A stretch of 64,000 nucleotides of DNA from CAYUET01 sp964443875 (GTDB taxonomy: Bacteria; Auribacterota; JAFGBW01), in assembly GCA_964443875.1 (NCBI GenBank), contig CAYUET010000010.1, positions 36,005 through 100,004 of the forward strand, given 5' to 3'. The translations under genes were made by a program, and so were the position numbers. A model generated the notes under the pieces. The model was not told where the DNA came from. It ran no database searches and saw only the letters and a program-made list of their open reading frames with translations. Shown here piece after piece: positions 34,057 to 43,429 of this stretch (positions are counted from its first letter, which is position 1; each line of letters opens with the position of its first letter).

Positions 34057-35286
34057 ATGAAAGTATGTTTTTTTACCAATGAATACCCTCCCAACATCTA
34101 TGGAGGGGCAGGGGTCCATGTGGAGTACCTGTCTCGGGAACTTGCCAAACTCACCCCTCTTTTAGTGAAGTGCTTCGGAAAACAGGATTCCCAGACCTCT
34201 TCCCTGACGGTCAAAGGGGTGGACATTGACCCTGGCCTGCTCAATGGAATTCCCAAAGATTTATCCTTTGTTTTTTCAGCTTTTTATAAAAATCTTCAGT
34301 TTTTTAATCCTCCTTTTGACTGCAATATTGTCCACTGTCATACCTGGTACTCTCATTTTGCAGGACTTCTGGCCAAAATGGCCTATGGGGTCCCTTTAGT
34401 GGTTACCACGCATTCGCTTGAGCCTTTAAGACCCTGGAAGCGAGAACAGATTGGTCTTGGTTTTGGAGTATCAACCTGGATCGAAGAGCAGGCGCTGACC
34501 AGGGCGGACGCGATTATTGCCGTAAGCAAGGATACCAGGCAGGATGTCTTAAGACATTTTAAAGTCGATGAAGCAAAAATTCATGTGATCCCCAACGGAA
34601 TTGATACCGGGGAATACAAACCCGGGCCGGAAAAATCAGCGCTTAAGGAGTTCGGAGTGAATCCGGATAAACCTTATCTTTTATTTGTGGGCCGGATCAC
34701 CCGTCAGAAGGGCATCATCCATCTGGTCAATGCCATTCCCTTTATCGACCCCGGTCTTCAGATTGTCTTATGTGCGGGAGCTCCGGATACTCCTGAAATC
34801 AAAAAGGAAATGGAAGACCGCATTACTGAAATCAAAAAAACGCACCCGGATGTGGTCTGGATTTCAGAGATGATGGATCTTCCCAGAAAAATACAGTTTT
34901 ATGCCCATGCTGAATTATTCTGCTGTCCATCGGTTTACGAACCTTTCGGAATCATCAATTTGGAAGCCATGGCCTGCGGAGTGCCGGTCATCGGGACAAA
35001 AACCGGAGGCATCCCTGAAATCGTTGTCCATGGCGAAACAGGACTTCTGGTGCCTCTTGAAAAAGATCCGGGCGGAAAACCTGTGGATGCCTTAAAATTT
35101 TCGAAAGATCTGGCGGAAGCCATCAACCGTGTCTTCAGGGATAAAGCCCTGAGAAAGTCCATGGGCGCCAAAAGCCGTGCGCGGGCCATGGAGGTTTTCA
35201 GCTGGACCAGTATCGCAAAACAAACCTATAACCTTTACCAAAAAGTCCTTGCGGACACCTGTGCAGAAAAGGGAAAAACACTATGA
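34057..35286 (+). CDS. glgM: GT4 glycogen synthase / maltose-1-phosphate synthase (GlgM type)
   Basis: A 409-residue GT-B glycosyltransferase beginning MKVCFFTNEYPPNIYGGAGVHV, the hallmark of the actinobacterial-type GlgA/GlgM family. VGRITRQKGI and EPFGIINLEAMACG are the nucleotide-sugar and catalytic Glu motifs. Characterised members join ADP-glucose to glucose-1-phosphate, forming maltose-1-phosphate. The ATGA overlap with a GlgE gene strongly supports the GlgM role. The start is set at the conserved N-terminus; an in-frame ATG nine codons earlier is possible. Confidence 0.88.
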   Translation: MKVCFFTNEYPPNIYGGAGVHVEYLSRELAKLTPLLVKCFGKQDSQTSSLTVKGVDIDPGLLNGIPKDLSFVFSAFYKNLQFFNPPFDCNIVHCHTWYSHFAGLLAKMAYGVPLVVTTHSLEPLRPWKREQIGLGFGVSTWIEEQALTRADAIIAVSKDTRQDVLRHFKVDEAKIHVIPNGIDTGEYKPGPEKSALKEFGVNPDKPYLLFVGRITRQKGIIHLVNAIPFIDPGLQIVLCAGAPDTPEIKKEMEDRITEIKKTHPDVVWISEMMDLPRKIQFYAHAELFCCPSVYEPFGIINLEAMACGVPVIGTKTGGIPEIVVHGETGLLVPLEKDPGGKPVDALKFSKDLAEAINRVFRDKALRKSMGAKSRARAMEVFSWTSIAKQTYNLYQKVLADTCAEKGKTL

Positions 35287-37028
35287 AGCTTCCTGACAAA
35301 ATGCTGGTGATTGAAAACATTTATCCTGAAATCGATGACGGCCGTTTTCCGGTCAAACGCGAGATCGGGGAAAACCTTGAAGTCTTTGCGGATGTGTATA
35401 AGGAAGGGCATGATCCTGTCGTTCCTTTTTTGAAATACCGTCATTATAAAGATAAAACCTGGCGAAAAGTGGCCATGACCCTGATTGCGGACAACCGATG
35501 GAAGGCCTCATTTCAGCTTCAGAAGCTTGGACGTTACGAGTATACGATTGAAGTCTTTCCCAAGGAAAGAAAGGAACTGGTTTCTCAGTATGACCGGATT
35601 CTGGAAGTCGTGGTAGACGATCTGAATGCCCGCTTTTCCGCCTGGTATGAAATGTTTCCAAGATCCCAGGGAACGGATCCTTTAAAATCCGCCACTTTTG
35701 ATGACATGATCAAAAGACTTCCTGAAATCAGAGCCATGGGTTTTGATGTGGTTTACCTGACCCCGATTCATCCTATCGGGCGCACAAACCGCAAGGGGCC
35801 CAACAATTCGCTGATCTGCGGCCCAGAGGATCCCGGATGCCCTTATGCCATCGGGAATGAAACCGGAGGCCACAAGGCGGTAGAGCCCGGACTGGGAACT
35901 CTGGATGATTTCAGGCGCTTTGTGAATGCCTCTGCTGAAAACGGAATGCAGACAGCGCTTGATATTGCTTTTTCCATTGCTCCGGATCACCCTTATGTGA
36001 AAGAGCATCCGGAATGGTTTTCATGGAATGAGGACGGTTCGGTCAAGTTTGCAGAAAATCCGCCCAAAAAATATGAAGATATCTGTCATATCAATTTTTA
36101 CCCGGAAAACTGGCAGGAGATGTGGGATGAACTCACCTCTGTCTTTCTTTTCTGGGCGGATGAAGGGGTCAAGATTTTCCGTGTGGATAACCCCCACACC
36201 AAGCCCGTTTATTTCTGGGAATACTGCATTAAAAAAGTGAAGGATAAATATCCGGAAGTGCTTTTCCTTTCAGAGGCTTTTACGCATCCAAAAATGATGA
36301 AATACCTGGCCAAGGCCGGCTTTTCGATGTCCTATACCTATTTTACATGGCGCAATACCAAATGGGAGCTTTCTACTTATCTCCGTGAGCTGACACAGAC
36401 CGAAATGTCAGAGTATTTCAGACCCAACTTTTTCGCCAATACCCCCGATATTCTCCCTTATTTCCTGCAGAAGGGCGGTCGTAATGCCTTTAAAATCCGT
36501 CTGGTTCTGGCAGCGACTCTGGCGGGAGTTTACGGAATCTATAACGGGTTTGAATTGTGTGAAAATACAGGGATTCCGGGAAAAGAGGAATACATCAATT
36601 CTGAAAAATATCAGTATAAAGTCTGGGACTGGGACAGACCCGGAAACATCAAGCTGTTCATCAAGGCGATCAACCGGATCCGTAATGAGAATCCGGCCCT
36701 TCAATACTACAAGAATCTTCAGTTTGTGGAAACGGACAATGAACAGGTGCTGGCTTATTACAAAACCTCGCCGGATCTTTCCAATATCATTCTTGTGGTC
36801 GTGAACCTTGATCCTTATAATACCCAGGAATCGACCATTCATATTCCGCACACCCAGTGGAATATCGCTTCCCATGAGAATTACACGGTGATCGATCTTT
36901 TAAGCGGTCAGACCTTCATCTGGAAGGGCGGGAAAAATTATGTCAAATTGAATCCGCATGCAGAACCGGTTCATATTTTCACGGTCTCCAAATGGAAACA
37001 TTATGAGAGGGATTTTTCCCTGATCTAA
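35283..37028 (+). CDS. glgE: Alpha-1,4-glucan:maltose-1-phosphate maltosyltransferase GlgE
   Basis: Extends alpha-1,4-glucan with maltose units from maltose-1-phosphate (GH13_3). The N-terminal VIENIYPEIDDGRFPVKREIG, AWYEMFPRS, the TPIHPIGRTNRKGPNN loop and GGHKAVEPGLGTLDDF are diagnostic. Catalytic residues are D302 (FRVDNPHTKP), E331 (LFLSEAFTHP) and D389 (NTPDIL). At 581 residues it is shorter than actinobacterial GlgE (about 660-700), mainly through a compact N-terminal region. It overlaps GlgM and ends at a strong terminator. Confidence 0.93.
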   Translation: MKLPDKMLVIENIYPEIDDGRFPVKREIGENLEVFADVYKEGHDPVVPFLKYRHYKDKTWRKVAMTLIADNRWKASFQLQKLGRYEYTIEVFPKERKELVSQYDRILEVVVDDLNARFSAWYEMFPRSQGTDPLKSATFDDMIKRLPEIRAMGFDVVYLTPIHPIGRTNRKGPNNSLICGPEDPGCPYAIGNETGGHKAVEPGLGTLDDFRRFVNASAENGMQTALDIAFSIAPDHPYVKEHPEWFSWNEDGSVKFAENPPKKYEDICHINFYPENWQEMWDELTSVFLFWADEGVKIFRVDNPHTKPVYFWEYCIKKVKDKYPEVLFLSEAFTHPKMMKYLAKAGFSMSYTYFTWRNTKWELSTYLRELTQTEMSEYFRPNFFANTPDILPYFLQKGGRNAFKIRLVLAATLAGVYGIYNGFELCENTGIPGKEEYINSEKYQYKVWDWDRPGNIKLFIKAINRIRNENPALQYYKNLQFVETDNEQVLAYYKTSPDLSNIILVVVNLDPYNTQESTIHIPHTQWNIASHENYTVIDLLSGQTFIWKGGKNYVKLNPHAEPVHIFTVSKWKHYERDFSLI

Positions 37029-37055
37029 CATTTGTTTTACAAGACAGGAATTAAT

Positions 37056-37091
37056 AAAACCGGGAAGTTTTAATCACTTCCCGGTTTTTTT
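37056..37091 (+). terminator. Rho-independent terminator after glgE
   Basis: A 9-bp GC-rich stem CCGGGAAGT/ACTTCCCGG with a 7-nt loop is followed by seven T residues, about 30 nt after the glgE stop. Confidence 0.92.
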
Positions 37092-37158
37092 ATAGGTATA
37101 AGGAGTGTAAGGATTTTAGTGCCCGAGTAAAATTTTTCTTTATTACACAGGAATATAT

Positions 37159-37187
37159 TTGATTCTCTTATTGCCAAAGCTTATATT
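37159..37187 (+). promoter_or_regulatory. Promoter of mcsA-mcsB-clpC
   Basis: TTGATT and TATATT are spaced by 17 nt, leaving about 70 nt before mcsA. No CtsR tandem heptamer and no CIRCE repeat were seen between 37092 and 37265. Confidence 0.6.
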
Positions 37188-37265
37188 TTCCTTTTAAAGA
37201 AAAAGAGGTTTATATACATTAACGTGAAATAAAAAACCTTGTAACCCTGAGAGAGAAGATGCGCT

Positions 37266-37742
37266 ATGTTATGTTGTGTTTGTAAACAGCGGGAAGCGGT
37301 TGTGCATTATGCTGAAATTGTAGAGGGCGCCATTCAGAAACAGGATCTCTGTGAACAGTGCGCGGTAGAAAAGGGCCTCGGCCCCTCGCTTACCTTTTCA
37401 ATGGGGGATATGCTTGCCGGCATCACGGATCAGAATACCCATGAGAAGGGGGCTACGGTCTGCCCTCAATGCAATATGACTCTTGAAGAATTCCGCAAAT
37501 GCGGGCGGTTCGGCTGTGATAAATGCTATGAACTGTTTTCTGAAACCCTCACCCCCATGCTGGAACAGATCCACCGGTCCACCAAACACAAAGGCAAGGT
37601 GCCTGTCTCTCAGCATGATGAATCCTACAAGCGTGAGAATATTGCAACTCTTGAAAAGGAATTGAAAGAGGCGATTGAGACTGAGGATTTTGAAAAGGCC
37701 GCCTACCTGAGAGATGAACTTAAACGAATGAAACAGAGCTGA
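37266..37742 (+). CDS. mcsA: McsA, activator of protein arginine kinase
   Basis: A 158-residue zinc-binding cofactor that activates McsB. Four CxxC pairs are visible (C3/C6, C29/C32, C66/C69, C84/C87), followed by a C-terminal UVR motif (LKEAIETEDFEKAAYLRDEL). A purine-rich ribosome site GAGAGAAG precedes the ATG. It is the first gene of an mcsA-mcsB-clpC operon in which the usual ctsR repressor gene is absent. Confidence 0.93.
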   Translation: MLCCVCKQREAVVHYAEIVEGAIQKQDLCEQCAVEKGLGPSLTFSMGDMLAGITDQNTHEKGATVCPQCNMTLEEFRKCGRFGCDKCYELFSETLTPMLEQIHRSTKHKGKVPVSQHDESYKRENIATLEKELKEAIETEDFEKAAYLRDELKRMKQS

Positions 37743-37750
37743 TTTTATTT

Positions 37751-38830
37751 ATGAAAATACAGATACTTTTGAAAAAGACAAGCGAGTGGCTTAACGGAAA
37801 AGGACCGGAGGCCGATCTGGTCATCAGTTCAAGGATTCGCCTAGCCAGGAATCTTCACGGACAGCGTTTTCCCTGGAAAGCCGATAAAAAGGAAAAAAAG
37901 AAAATCCGCGAGCTTGTGGAGGGCGCGGCAGCACAGACAACTTCCATCAAGGACGGATCTCTGTTTATCAATATCGATGATCTCGATGAAATCGACCGCC
38001 AGTTTCTGGTCGAGCGTCATCTGATCAGTCCGGAGCTCGCTTCTGGGCAGACCGGAAGTTCTGTTGTGATTTCCAAAAATGAATCCGTGAGCATCATGGT
38101 CAATGAAGAGGACCATATCCGCATGCAGGTCATGAGCTCAGGACTCCAGCTTTTTGAAGTCTGGCAGACCATCAATGAACTGGATACTGAAATGGAAAAA
38201 CAGCTGGAGTATGCCTACAGTTCCAAATTCGGCTATCTCACGGTCTGCCCGACCAATGTGGGCACCGGGATCCGTGTGAGCGTCATGCTGCATCTTCCGG
38301 CTCTTGTCTATACCAAGCAGATCAACAAGGTGCTGCAGGCCACCGTAAAACTCGGGCTTGCTGTCCGCGGTCTTTACGGGGAAGGATCTGAAGCCCTGGG
38401 AAATCTGTTTCAGATTTCCAACCAGGCCACCCTGGGGATGTCCGAGATGGAAATCATTGAAAATATTTCCAAGGTCATCAAACAGGTGATTACCTATGAA
38501 CGCAATCAGAGGCGTTACCTTATCAATCATAACCTGAAAGAGGTAGAAGATAAGGTTTACCGAGCATTCGGAATTTTAACCAATGCCCGCATCATCAATT
38601 CCAAGGAAACCATCGGACATTTGTCGACCCTGCGCATGGGAATTGATCTGGGCATCCTGGACGCGCATTACCGAAAAAAGGTCAATGAGCTTATGATTAG
38701 TTCCCAGCCTGCTCACCTCCAGAAGAGTCTGGACCGGATTTTAAACAGTGTGGAACGCGATGTGGAAAGAGCCACGCTCATCCGGCAGACTCTCAAAATC
38801 AATAAATCCAGCCATGAGATGAAAGGATAA
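37751..38830 (+). CDS. mcsB: McsB, protein arginine kinase
   Basis: Phosphorylates arginines to mark proteins for ClpC-ClpP. The 359-residue length matches the family. SSRIRLARNLHGQRFPW binds nucleotide, and C166 in CPTNVGTGIR is the phosphagen-kinase signature cysteine. The downstream arginine-phosphate-binding region is complete. It lacks a clear Shine-Dalgarno and starts 8 nt after mcsA, so translational coupling is likely. Confidence 0.95.
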   Translation: MKIQILLKKTSEWLNGKGPEADLVISSRIRLARNLHGQRFPWKADKKEKKKIRELVEGAAAQTTSIKDGSLFINIDDLDEIDRQFLVERHLISPELASGQTGSSVVISKNESVSIMVNEEDHIRMQVMSSGLQLFEVWQTINELDTEMEKQLEYAYSSKFGYLTVCPTNVGTGIRVSVMLHLPALVYTKQINKVLQATVKLGLAVRGLYGEGSEALGNLFQISNQATLGMSEMEIIENISKVIKQVITYERNQRRYLINHNLKEVEDKVYRAFGILTNARIINSKETIGHLSTLRMGIDLGILDAHYRKKVNELMISSQPAHLQKSLDRILNSVERDVERATLIRQTLKINKSSHEMKG

Positions 38831-38838
38831 TCCGAATC

Positions 38839-41334
38839 ATGTTCAACCGTTTTACAAACCGCGCAAGACAGGTCGTCATTCTTGCCCGCAATGAAGCCGA
38901 CCGCTTTAATCATAATTATGTGGGAACCGAACACCTTCTTTTAGGGCTCATCAAGCTCGGTCAGGGTGTTGCCGTCAATGTTCTTAAAAAAATGGGCATT
39001 GATTTCGAAATTGTCCGGGATGAGGTCAGCAAGGCGGTAACGCCTGGCCCGGAAACCAAAACCGTAGGTGAAATCCCTCTCACCCCCGGGGCTAAAAAAG
39101 TGATCGAGTATGCCTGGGAGGACGCCCAGAAGCTCGGACACAATTACGTGGGAACCGAGCATCTTCTTCTGGGGCTTTTAAGGGAGGAAGAGGGCGTTGC
39201 CGCCCGTATTCTTGCCAATCTGGGCGTGGATGTGAATAAGGTCAGGGAAGAAATCATGAATGAATTAGGGGCTTCCTACGGAGCCGGAGCGGCCCAGGGG
39301 CCTGAAGCCATGGGAGCCGGTGAACCGGGAAGCGCTCCTTCCTCCAAAAGAAACGACACCCCTGCCCTCAAAGCTTTTGGCCGTGATCTTACGGCTTTGG
39401 CGGCAGAAGGAAAACTGGATCCTGTGATCGGCCGCGCCAATGAAATCGAACGTGTCATTCAGGTTCTGTGCCGCCGCACCAAAAATAATCCAGTGCTCAT
39501 AGGCGAGGCCGGGGTTGGAAAGACAGCCATTGTGGAAGGTCTGGCCCAGGAGATCAACAAGGGCAATGTTCCTGAAATTATAAGGGGCAAGAGGCTCATT
39601 ACCCTGGATCTTGCTTTGATGGTTGCGGGAACCAAATACCGCGGCCAGTTTGAAGAGCGCATCAAGGCCGTGATGGATGAAATCCGAAAAACTAAAAATA
39701 TTTTATTATTCATTGATGAGCTTCATACCCTGGTGGGCGCAGGCGCGGCCGAAGGGGCGATCGACGCCTCCAATATCCTGAAGCCGGCCCTTTCCCGTGG
39801 AGAGCTTCAGTGCATTGGCGCAACCACCTTTGATGAATTCAGGAAATACATTGAGAAAGATTCCGCCCTGGAGAGACGCTTTCAGAAAATCACCGTGGAA
39901 GCCCCTTCGGTGGAAGAGGCTGTTTTGATTTTAAAAGGACTTCAGAAAAAATATGAAGTGCATCACAATGCCGTTTTTACGCCCGCGGCCATCCGTGCCT
40001 CCGTGGAGTTTTCGGACCGCTATATCAGCGAACGCTATCTTCCGGACAAGGCGATTGATGTGATGGATGAAGCCGGCGCCCGTGCGCGGATCAGTGCCAT
40101 GACGAGGCCGCCGGATCTCAAAGAGCTTGAGACCCAGATCGAGAAAGCGCGCGTTGAAAAGGAGCAGTCCATCAGCGCCCAGGAATATGAGAAAGCCGCC
40201 TCCATGCGGGATAAGGAAAGACAGCTGAAAAAGCAGCTTGAAGAGATCCAGGAAAACTGGAAAAATGAAAAACAGAAAAATCCGGTGGTTGTGGATGAAG
40301 ACGCCATCATTCATGTGATCTCCAAATGGACAGGCATTCCCCTGACCCGTCTAGAAACAAAGGAAACAGAACGGCTGCTGAAGATGGATGAGGAACTGGG
40401 GGGGATCATCATCGGGCAGAAGGAAGCCGTGGTGAATGTGTCCAAGGCCATACGCCGGGCGCGCGCCAATTTGCAGAATCCCAACAGACCGCTGGGGTCT
40501 TTCCTTTTTTTAGGGCCGACAGGCGTGGGAAAAACCTTTCTTGCCAAAAAACTGGCCGAGTTCATGTTTGGAAACAAAGATGCGCTCATTACCATTGATA
40601 TGTCCGAGTTCATGGAAAAATTCGCGGTCTCCCGGCTTGTGGGTTCTCCTCCCGGTTATGTGGGGCATGAAGAGGGCGGACAGCTCACCGAAAGAGTCCG
40701 CAGACGCCCTTATTCCATTGTTCTTTTTGATGAAATTGAAAAAGCCCATCCCGATGTCATGGATATTTTTCTTCAGATTCTGGAAGACGGAAAACTCACG
40801 GATTCCACAGGACGTGCCGTGGATTTCAGAAACACCATTCTCATTATGACGAGCAATGTGGGCTCTGCCAAAATCCAGCAGGCCAAAACCATGGGGTTTG
40901 CCGGAAGCACGTCTTCCGCCGCAGATCCGGGGAAACTTGGATTCAGCTATGAAGACATGAAGAAGACCATTAAGAATGAGGCCAAAAAAGTTTTCAAACC
41001 CGAGTTTTTAAACCGTATTGATGACATAGTCATTTTCAGGTCCCTGTCCAGGGAGGATCTTTTAAAGATTGTTGATCTGGAACTGAAAGAACTTTTTGCA
41101 AGACTTAAAACCAAAAATATTGATGTCGATATTGAAACGCCGGTCAAGGAATTCCTGATTGAAAAGGGCTATGATCAGTCTTTGGGGGCAAGACCTCTGA
41201 AGAGGGCTATTCAGCAGTATCTTGAAGACCCCCTGGCAGAAGAGCTTTTAAGAGCGGGCTACGTGGAAAAGGATGTCAGGCGTACCGTAGGCATCAGTTG
41301 CGTGAACGGCGAAATGAAATTTTCCGGATTATAA
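38839..41334 (+). CDS. clpC: ClpC, AAA+ unfoldase of Clp protease
   Basis: An 831-residue Hsp100 unfoldase that feeds ClpP. It has a double Clp-N domain (two NYVGTEHLLLGL repeats within 1-145), AAA1 with Walker A GEAGVGKT at 222-229, a middle coiled domain with a UVR-like EYEKAASMRDKERQLK, and AAA2 with Walker A GPTGVGKT at 559-566. The middle domain is the ClpC rather than the ClpB type. It forms an operon with McsA and McsB. No clpP is present in this window. Confidence 0.96.
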   Translation: MFNRFTNRARQVVILARNEADRFNHNYVGTEHLLLGLIKLGQGVAVNVLKKMGIDFEIVRDEVSKAVTPGPETKTVGEIPLTPGAKKVIEYAWEDAQKLGHNYVGTEHLLLGLLREEEGVAARILANLGVDVNKVREEIMNELGASYGAGAAQGPEAMGAGEPGSAPSSKRNDTPALKAFGRDLTALAAEGKLDPVIGRANEIERVIQVLCRRTKNNPVLIGEAGVGKTAIVEGLAQEINKGNVPEIIRGKRLITLDLALMVAGTKYRGQFEERIKAVMDEIRKTKNILLFIDELHTLVGAGAAEGAIDASNILKPALSRGELQCIGATTFDEFRKYIEKDSALERRFQKITVEAPSVEEAVLILKGLQKKYEVHHNAVFTPAAIRASVEFSDRYISERYLPDKAIDVMDEAGARARISAMTRPPDLKELETQIEKARVEKEQSISAQEYEKAASMRDKERQLKKQLEEIQENWKNEKQKNPVVVDEDAIIHVISKWTGIPLTRLETKETERLLKMDEELGGIIIGQKEAVVNVSKAIRRARANLQNPNRPLGSFLFLGPTGVGKTFLAKKLAEFMFGNKDALITIDMSEFMEKFAVSRLVGSPPGYVGHEEGGQLTERVRRRPYSIVLFDEIEKAHPDVMDIFLQILEDGKLTDSTGRAVDFRNTILIMTSNVGSAKIQQAKTMGFAGSTSSAADPGKLGFSYEDMKKTIKNEAKKVFKPEFLNRIDDIVIFRSLSREDLLKIVDLELKELFARLKTKNIDVDIETPVKEFLIEKGYDQSLGARPLKRAIQQYLEDPLAEELLRAGYVEKDVRRTVGISCVNGEMKFSGL

Positions 41335-41353
41335 AAACCGCAAAGCAGCATTT

Positions 41354-41839
41354 ATGAAAATACGAACCGGATTGGGAATGGATATTCATCAGCTTACGGA
41401 AGGCCGGAAGCTTGTCATCGGAGGTGTGGAGATTCCTTTTGAAAAGGGCTTCAAGGCGCATTCTGACGGAGACGTTCTGGTGCATGCCCTGTGTGATGCC
41501 CTGTTGGGGGCGGCAGGCCTCAAGGACATCGGTTCTTTTTTCCCGGACAATGACCCGCTCTGGAAAAACGCGGATTCTTTGAAAAGCATTCTTCCCAAGG
41601 TTGTGGAGAAAGTGAAGACCCTCGGCTATGCCATCAGCAATGTGGATTCCAATGTCATGATTCAGAAACCTAAACTCGCCCCCCACATTGATGCGATAAG
41701 AAAAAATCTTTCGGAGGTCCTTGGGATTCCCGAAGAAGATCTTTCCGTCAAGGCAAAGCGCACAGAAGAATGTCTTTTCATGTCTCCCCATGAAGCGGCG
41801 ATGGCTTTCGTTTCAGTTCTTCTTGTTAAGACTGTCTGA
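41354..41839 (+). CDS. ispF: 2-C-methyl-D-erythritol 2,4-cyclodiphosphate synthase
   Basis: Fifth step of the MEP pathway, zinc-dependent cyclisation with loss of CMP. The 161-residue trimeric enzyme shows its metal ligands D10, H12 (GMDIHQL) and H44 (DGDVLVHALCDALLGA), and the KAKRTEECLF substrate loop. It starts 19 nt after clpC and is followed by cysS, an order similar to Firmicutes. Confidence 0.96.
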   Translation: MKIRTGLGMDIHQLTEGRKLVIGGVEIPFEKGFKAHSDGDVLVHALCDALLGAAGLKDIGSFFPDNDPLWKNADSLKSILPKVVEKVKTLGYAISNVDSNVMIQKPKLAPHIDAIRKNLSEVLGIPEEDLSVKAKRTEECLFMSPHEAAMAFVSVLLVKTV

Positions 41840-41870
41840 TCATAATTTTAAAAATATTCAGGAGTGATGC

Positions 41871-43361
41871 ATGGTACAGGAATTAAAACTTTATAATACA
41901 TTGACCCGGGGCAAAGCTGTTTTCAAGCCCCAGAGGGAAGGACATGTCGGGATTTATGTCTGCGGCATGACGGTTTACGATGAGCCGCATCTCGGGCATG
42001 CCAGGGCCTACACGGCCTTTGATGTGATTGTCCGTTTTCTGAAATATCTGGGGTACAAGGTGAAATATGTCCGGAATATTACCGACATTGATGATAAGAT
42101 CATCCGCCGGGCTGCCGAAGAAATTCCGGGATACAAAGAAGACCCTAAGGCCGCCTGTAATGAACTGACAAAAAAATATACCGCGGCCTTTCATGAAGAC
42201 ATGAAGGCGTTAAATCTTCTTTCCCCCACGATTGAACCCAAAGCCACGGAACATATTCCGGAAATCATTAAAATCATTGAGACTCTGATTGCCAAGGGGC
42301 TTGCCTATGAATCCGACGGAAGCGTTTATTTCAAGGTAGCGGCCTTCAAGCCTTACGGCAGACTTTCCGGGCGTAACGTAGAGGATATGGAAACCATTTC
42401 CCGGGTCGATCAGGACAGGCACAAGGAAAATGCCCTGGATTTTGCCCTGTGGAAAAGCCATGTGGAAGGGGAGCCCTGCTGGGAAAGCCCTTTTGGAAAA
42501 GGGCGGCCGGGCTGGCATATCGAATGTTCGGCCATGAGCATGAAATATCTTGGGACAACCTTTGATATCCATGGTGGCGGTCAGGACCTCATTTTTCCTC
42601 ACCATGAAAATGAAATGGCGCAGTCCTGCGGATGCACGGAACAGGATTTTGCCCGTTTCTGGATTCATAACGGCTTTATCACGATCAACAAGGAAAAAAT
42701 GTCCAAGTCTCTGAAAAATTTCAAAACCGTGCGCGATCTGTTTAAACGATTCAGACCCACGGCTATTAAATATTATCTTCTCTCCACGCATTACCGGTCC
42801 CCTCTGGATTTTTCCGATACATTGATTGCCGGTGCAGAGGAGGGACTTTTGAAAATCGAGAATGCTCTTTCAGGGGCCTCCATGCTTCTTTCAAAATCCG
42901 GCCTCACTTTGCCCGGTGGAAAAGCAGGGGTTATTCCGGCTGCTTTTATAGACGCCATGTGCGACGATTTCAATACCCCCAGGGCTCTGGGTGAAATTTT
43001 CGGAGTCTGTTCTGAACTCAATAAAGATTTAAGTGCCTCCGCTCCTGATATCAAAACAGTTTCAGATCATGCCTCCTCTCTTCTGGTCATGCTTGAACTT
43101 CTGGGAATAGACCCGCAGAAGGAAAAAATACATCTGATTCTTAAAACAGAGTGGAAAGAGGCGGCTCCTGAAATTCTTGCCCTGATGCAGAATCCCGGTC
43201 ATTCCCTGAAGGATTCAGAAATTGATGCTCTGGTTTCCGCAAGGGGTTTTTCCAAGACAAGCGGAAACTATGCCCAGGCAGACAGTATCCGGAAGTATCT
43301 TCTTGAAAAAGACGTGGAGCTGCGGGATCAGGCCGACGGCTGCGTCTGGAAAATGAAATAA
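41871..43361 (+). CDS. cysS: Cysteinyl-tRNA synthetase
   Basis: A 496-residue class I aminoacyl-tRNA synthetase. HIGH corresponds to HLGH in VYDEPHLGHARAY, and KMSKS is intact in KEKMSKSLKNF. Zinc-site residues include the cysteine of YVCGMTVYD and the WHIECSAM and HHENEMAQS segments. The C-terminal DALR-like helical domain is present. An AGGAGTGATGC leader precedes the ATG. Confidence 0.97.
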   Translation: MVQELKLYNTLTRGKAVFKPQREGHVGIYVCGMTVYDEPHLGHARAYTAFDVIVRFLKYLGYKVKYVRNITDIDDKIIRRAAEEIPGYKEDPKAACNELTKKYTAAFHEDMKALNLLSPTIEPKATEHIPEIIKIIETLIAKGLAYESDGSVYFKVAAFKPYGRLSGRNVEDMETISRVDQDRHKENALDFALWKSHVEGEPCWESPFGKGRPGWHIECSAMSMKYLGTTFDIHGGGQDLIFPHHENEMAQSCGCTEQDFARFWIHNGFITINKEKMSKSLKNFKTVRDLFKRFRPTAIKYYLLSTHYRSPLDFSDTLIAGAEEGLLKIENALSGASMLLSKSGLTLPGGKAGVIPAAFIDAMCDDFNTPRALGEIFGVCSELNKDLSASAPDIKTVSDHASSLLVMLELLGIDPQKEKIHLILKTEWKEAAPEILALMQNPGHSLKDSEIDALVSARGFSKTSGNYAQADSIRKYLLEKDVELRDQADGCVWKMK

Positions 43362-43429
43362 AACCTTGGATCATTCGATTAAAACCGATATACTTTTTAA
43401 ATAGTGTTATCCTAAACAAGGAGGAATGT

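Noticed and set aside
37092..37265. CtsR or CIRCE operator before mcsA
   Set aside because: Neither the tandem GGTCAAA-type heptamers nor the TTAGCACTC inverted repeat is present.
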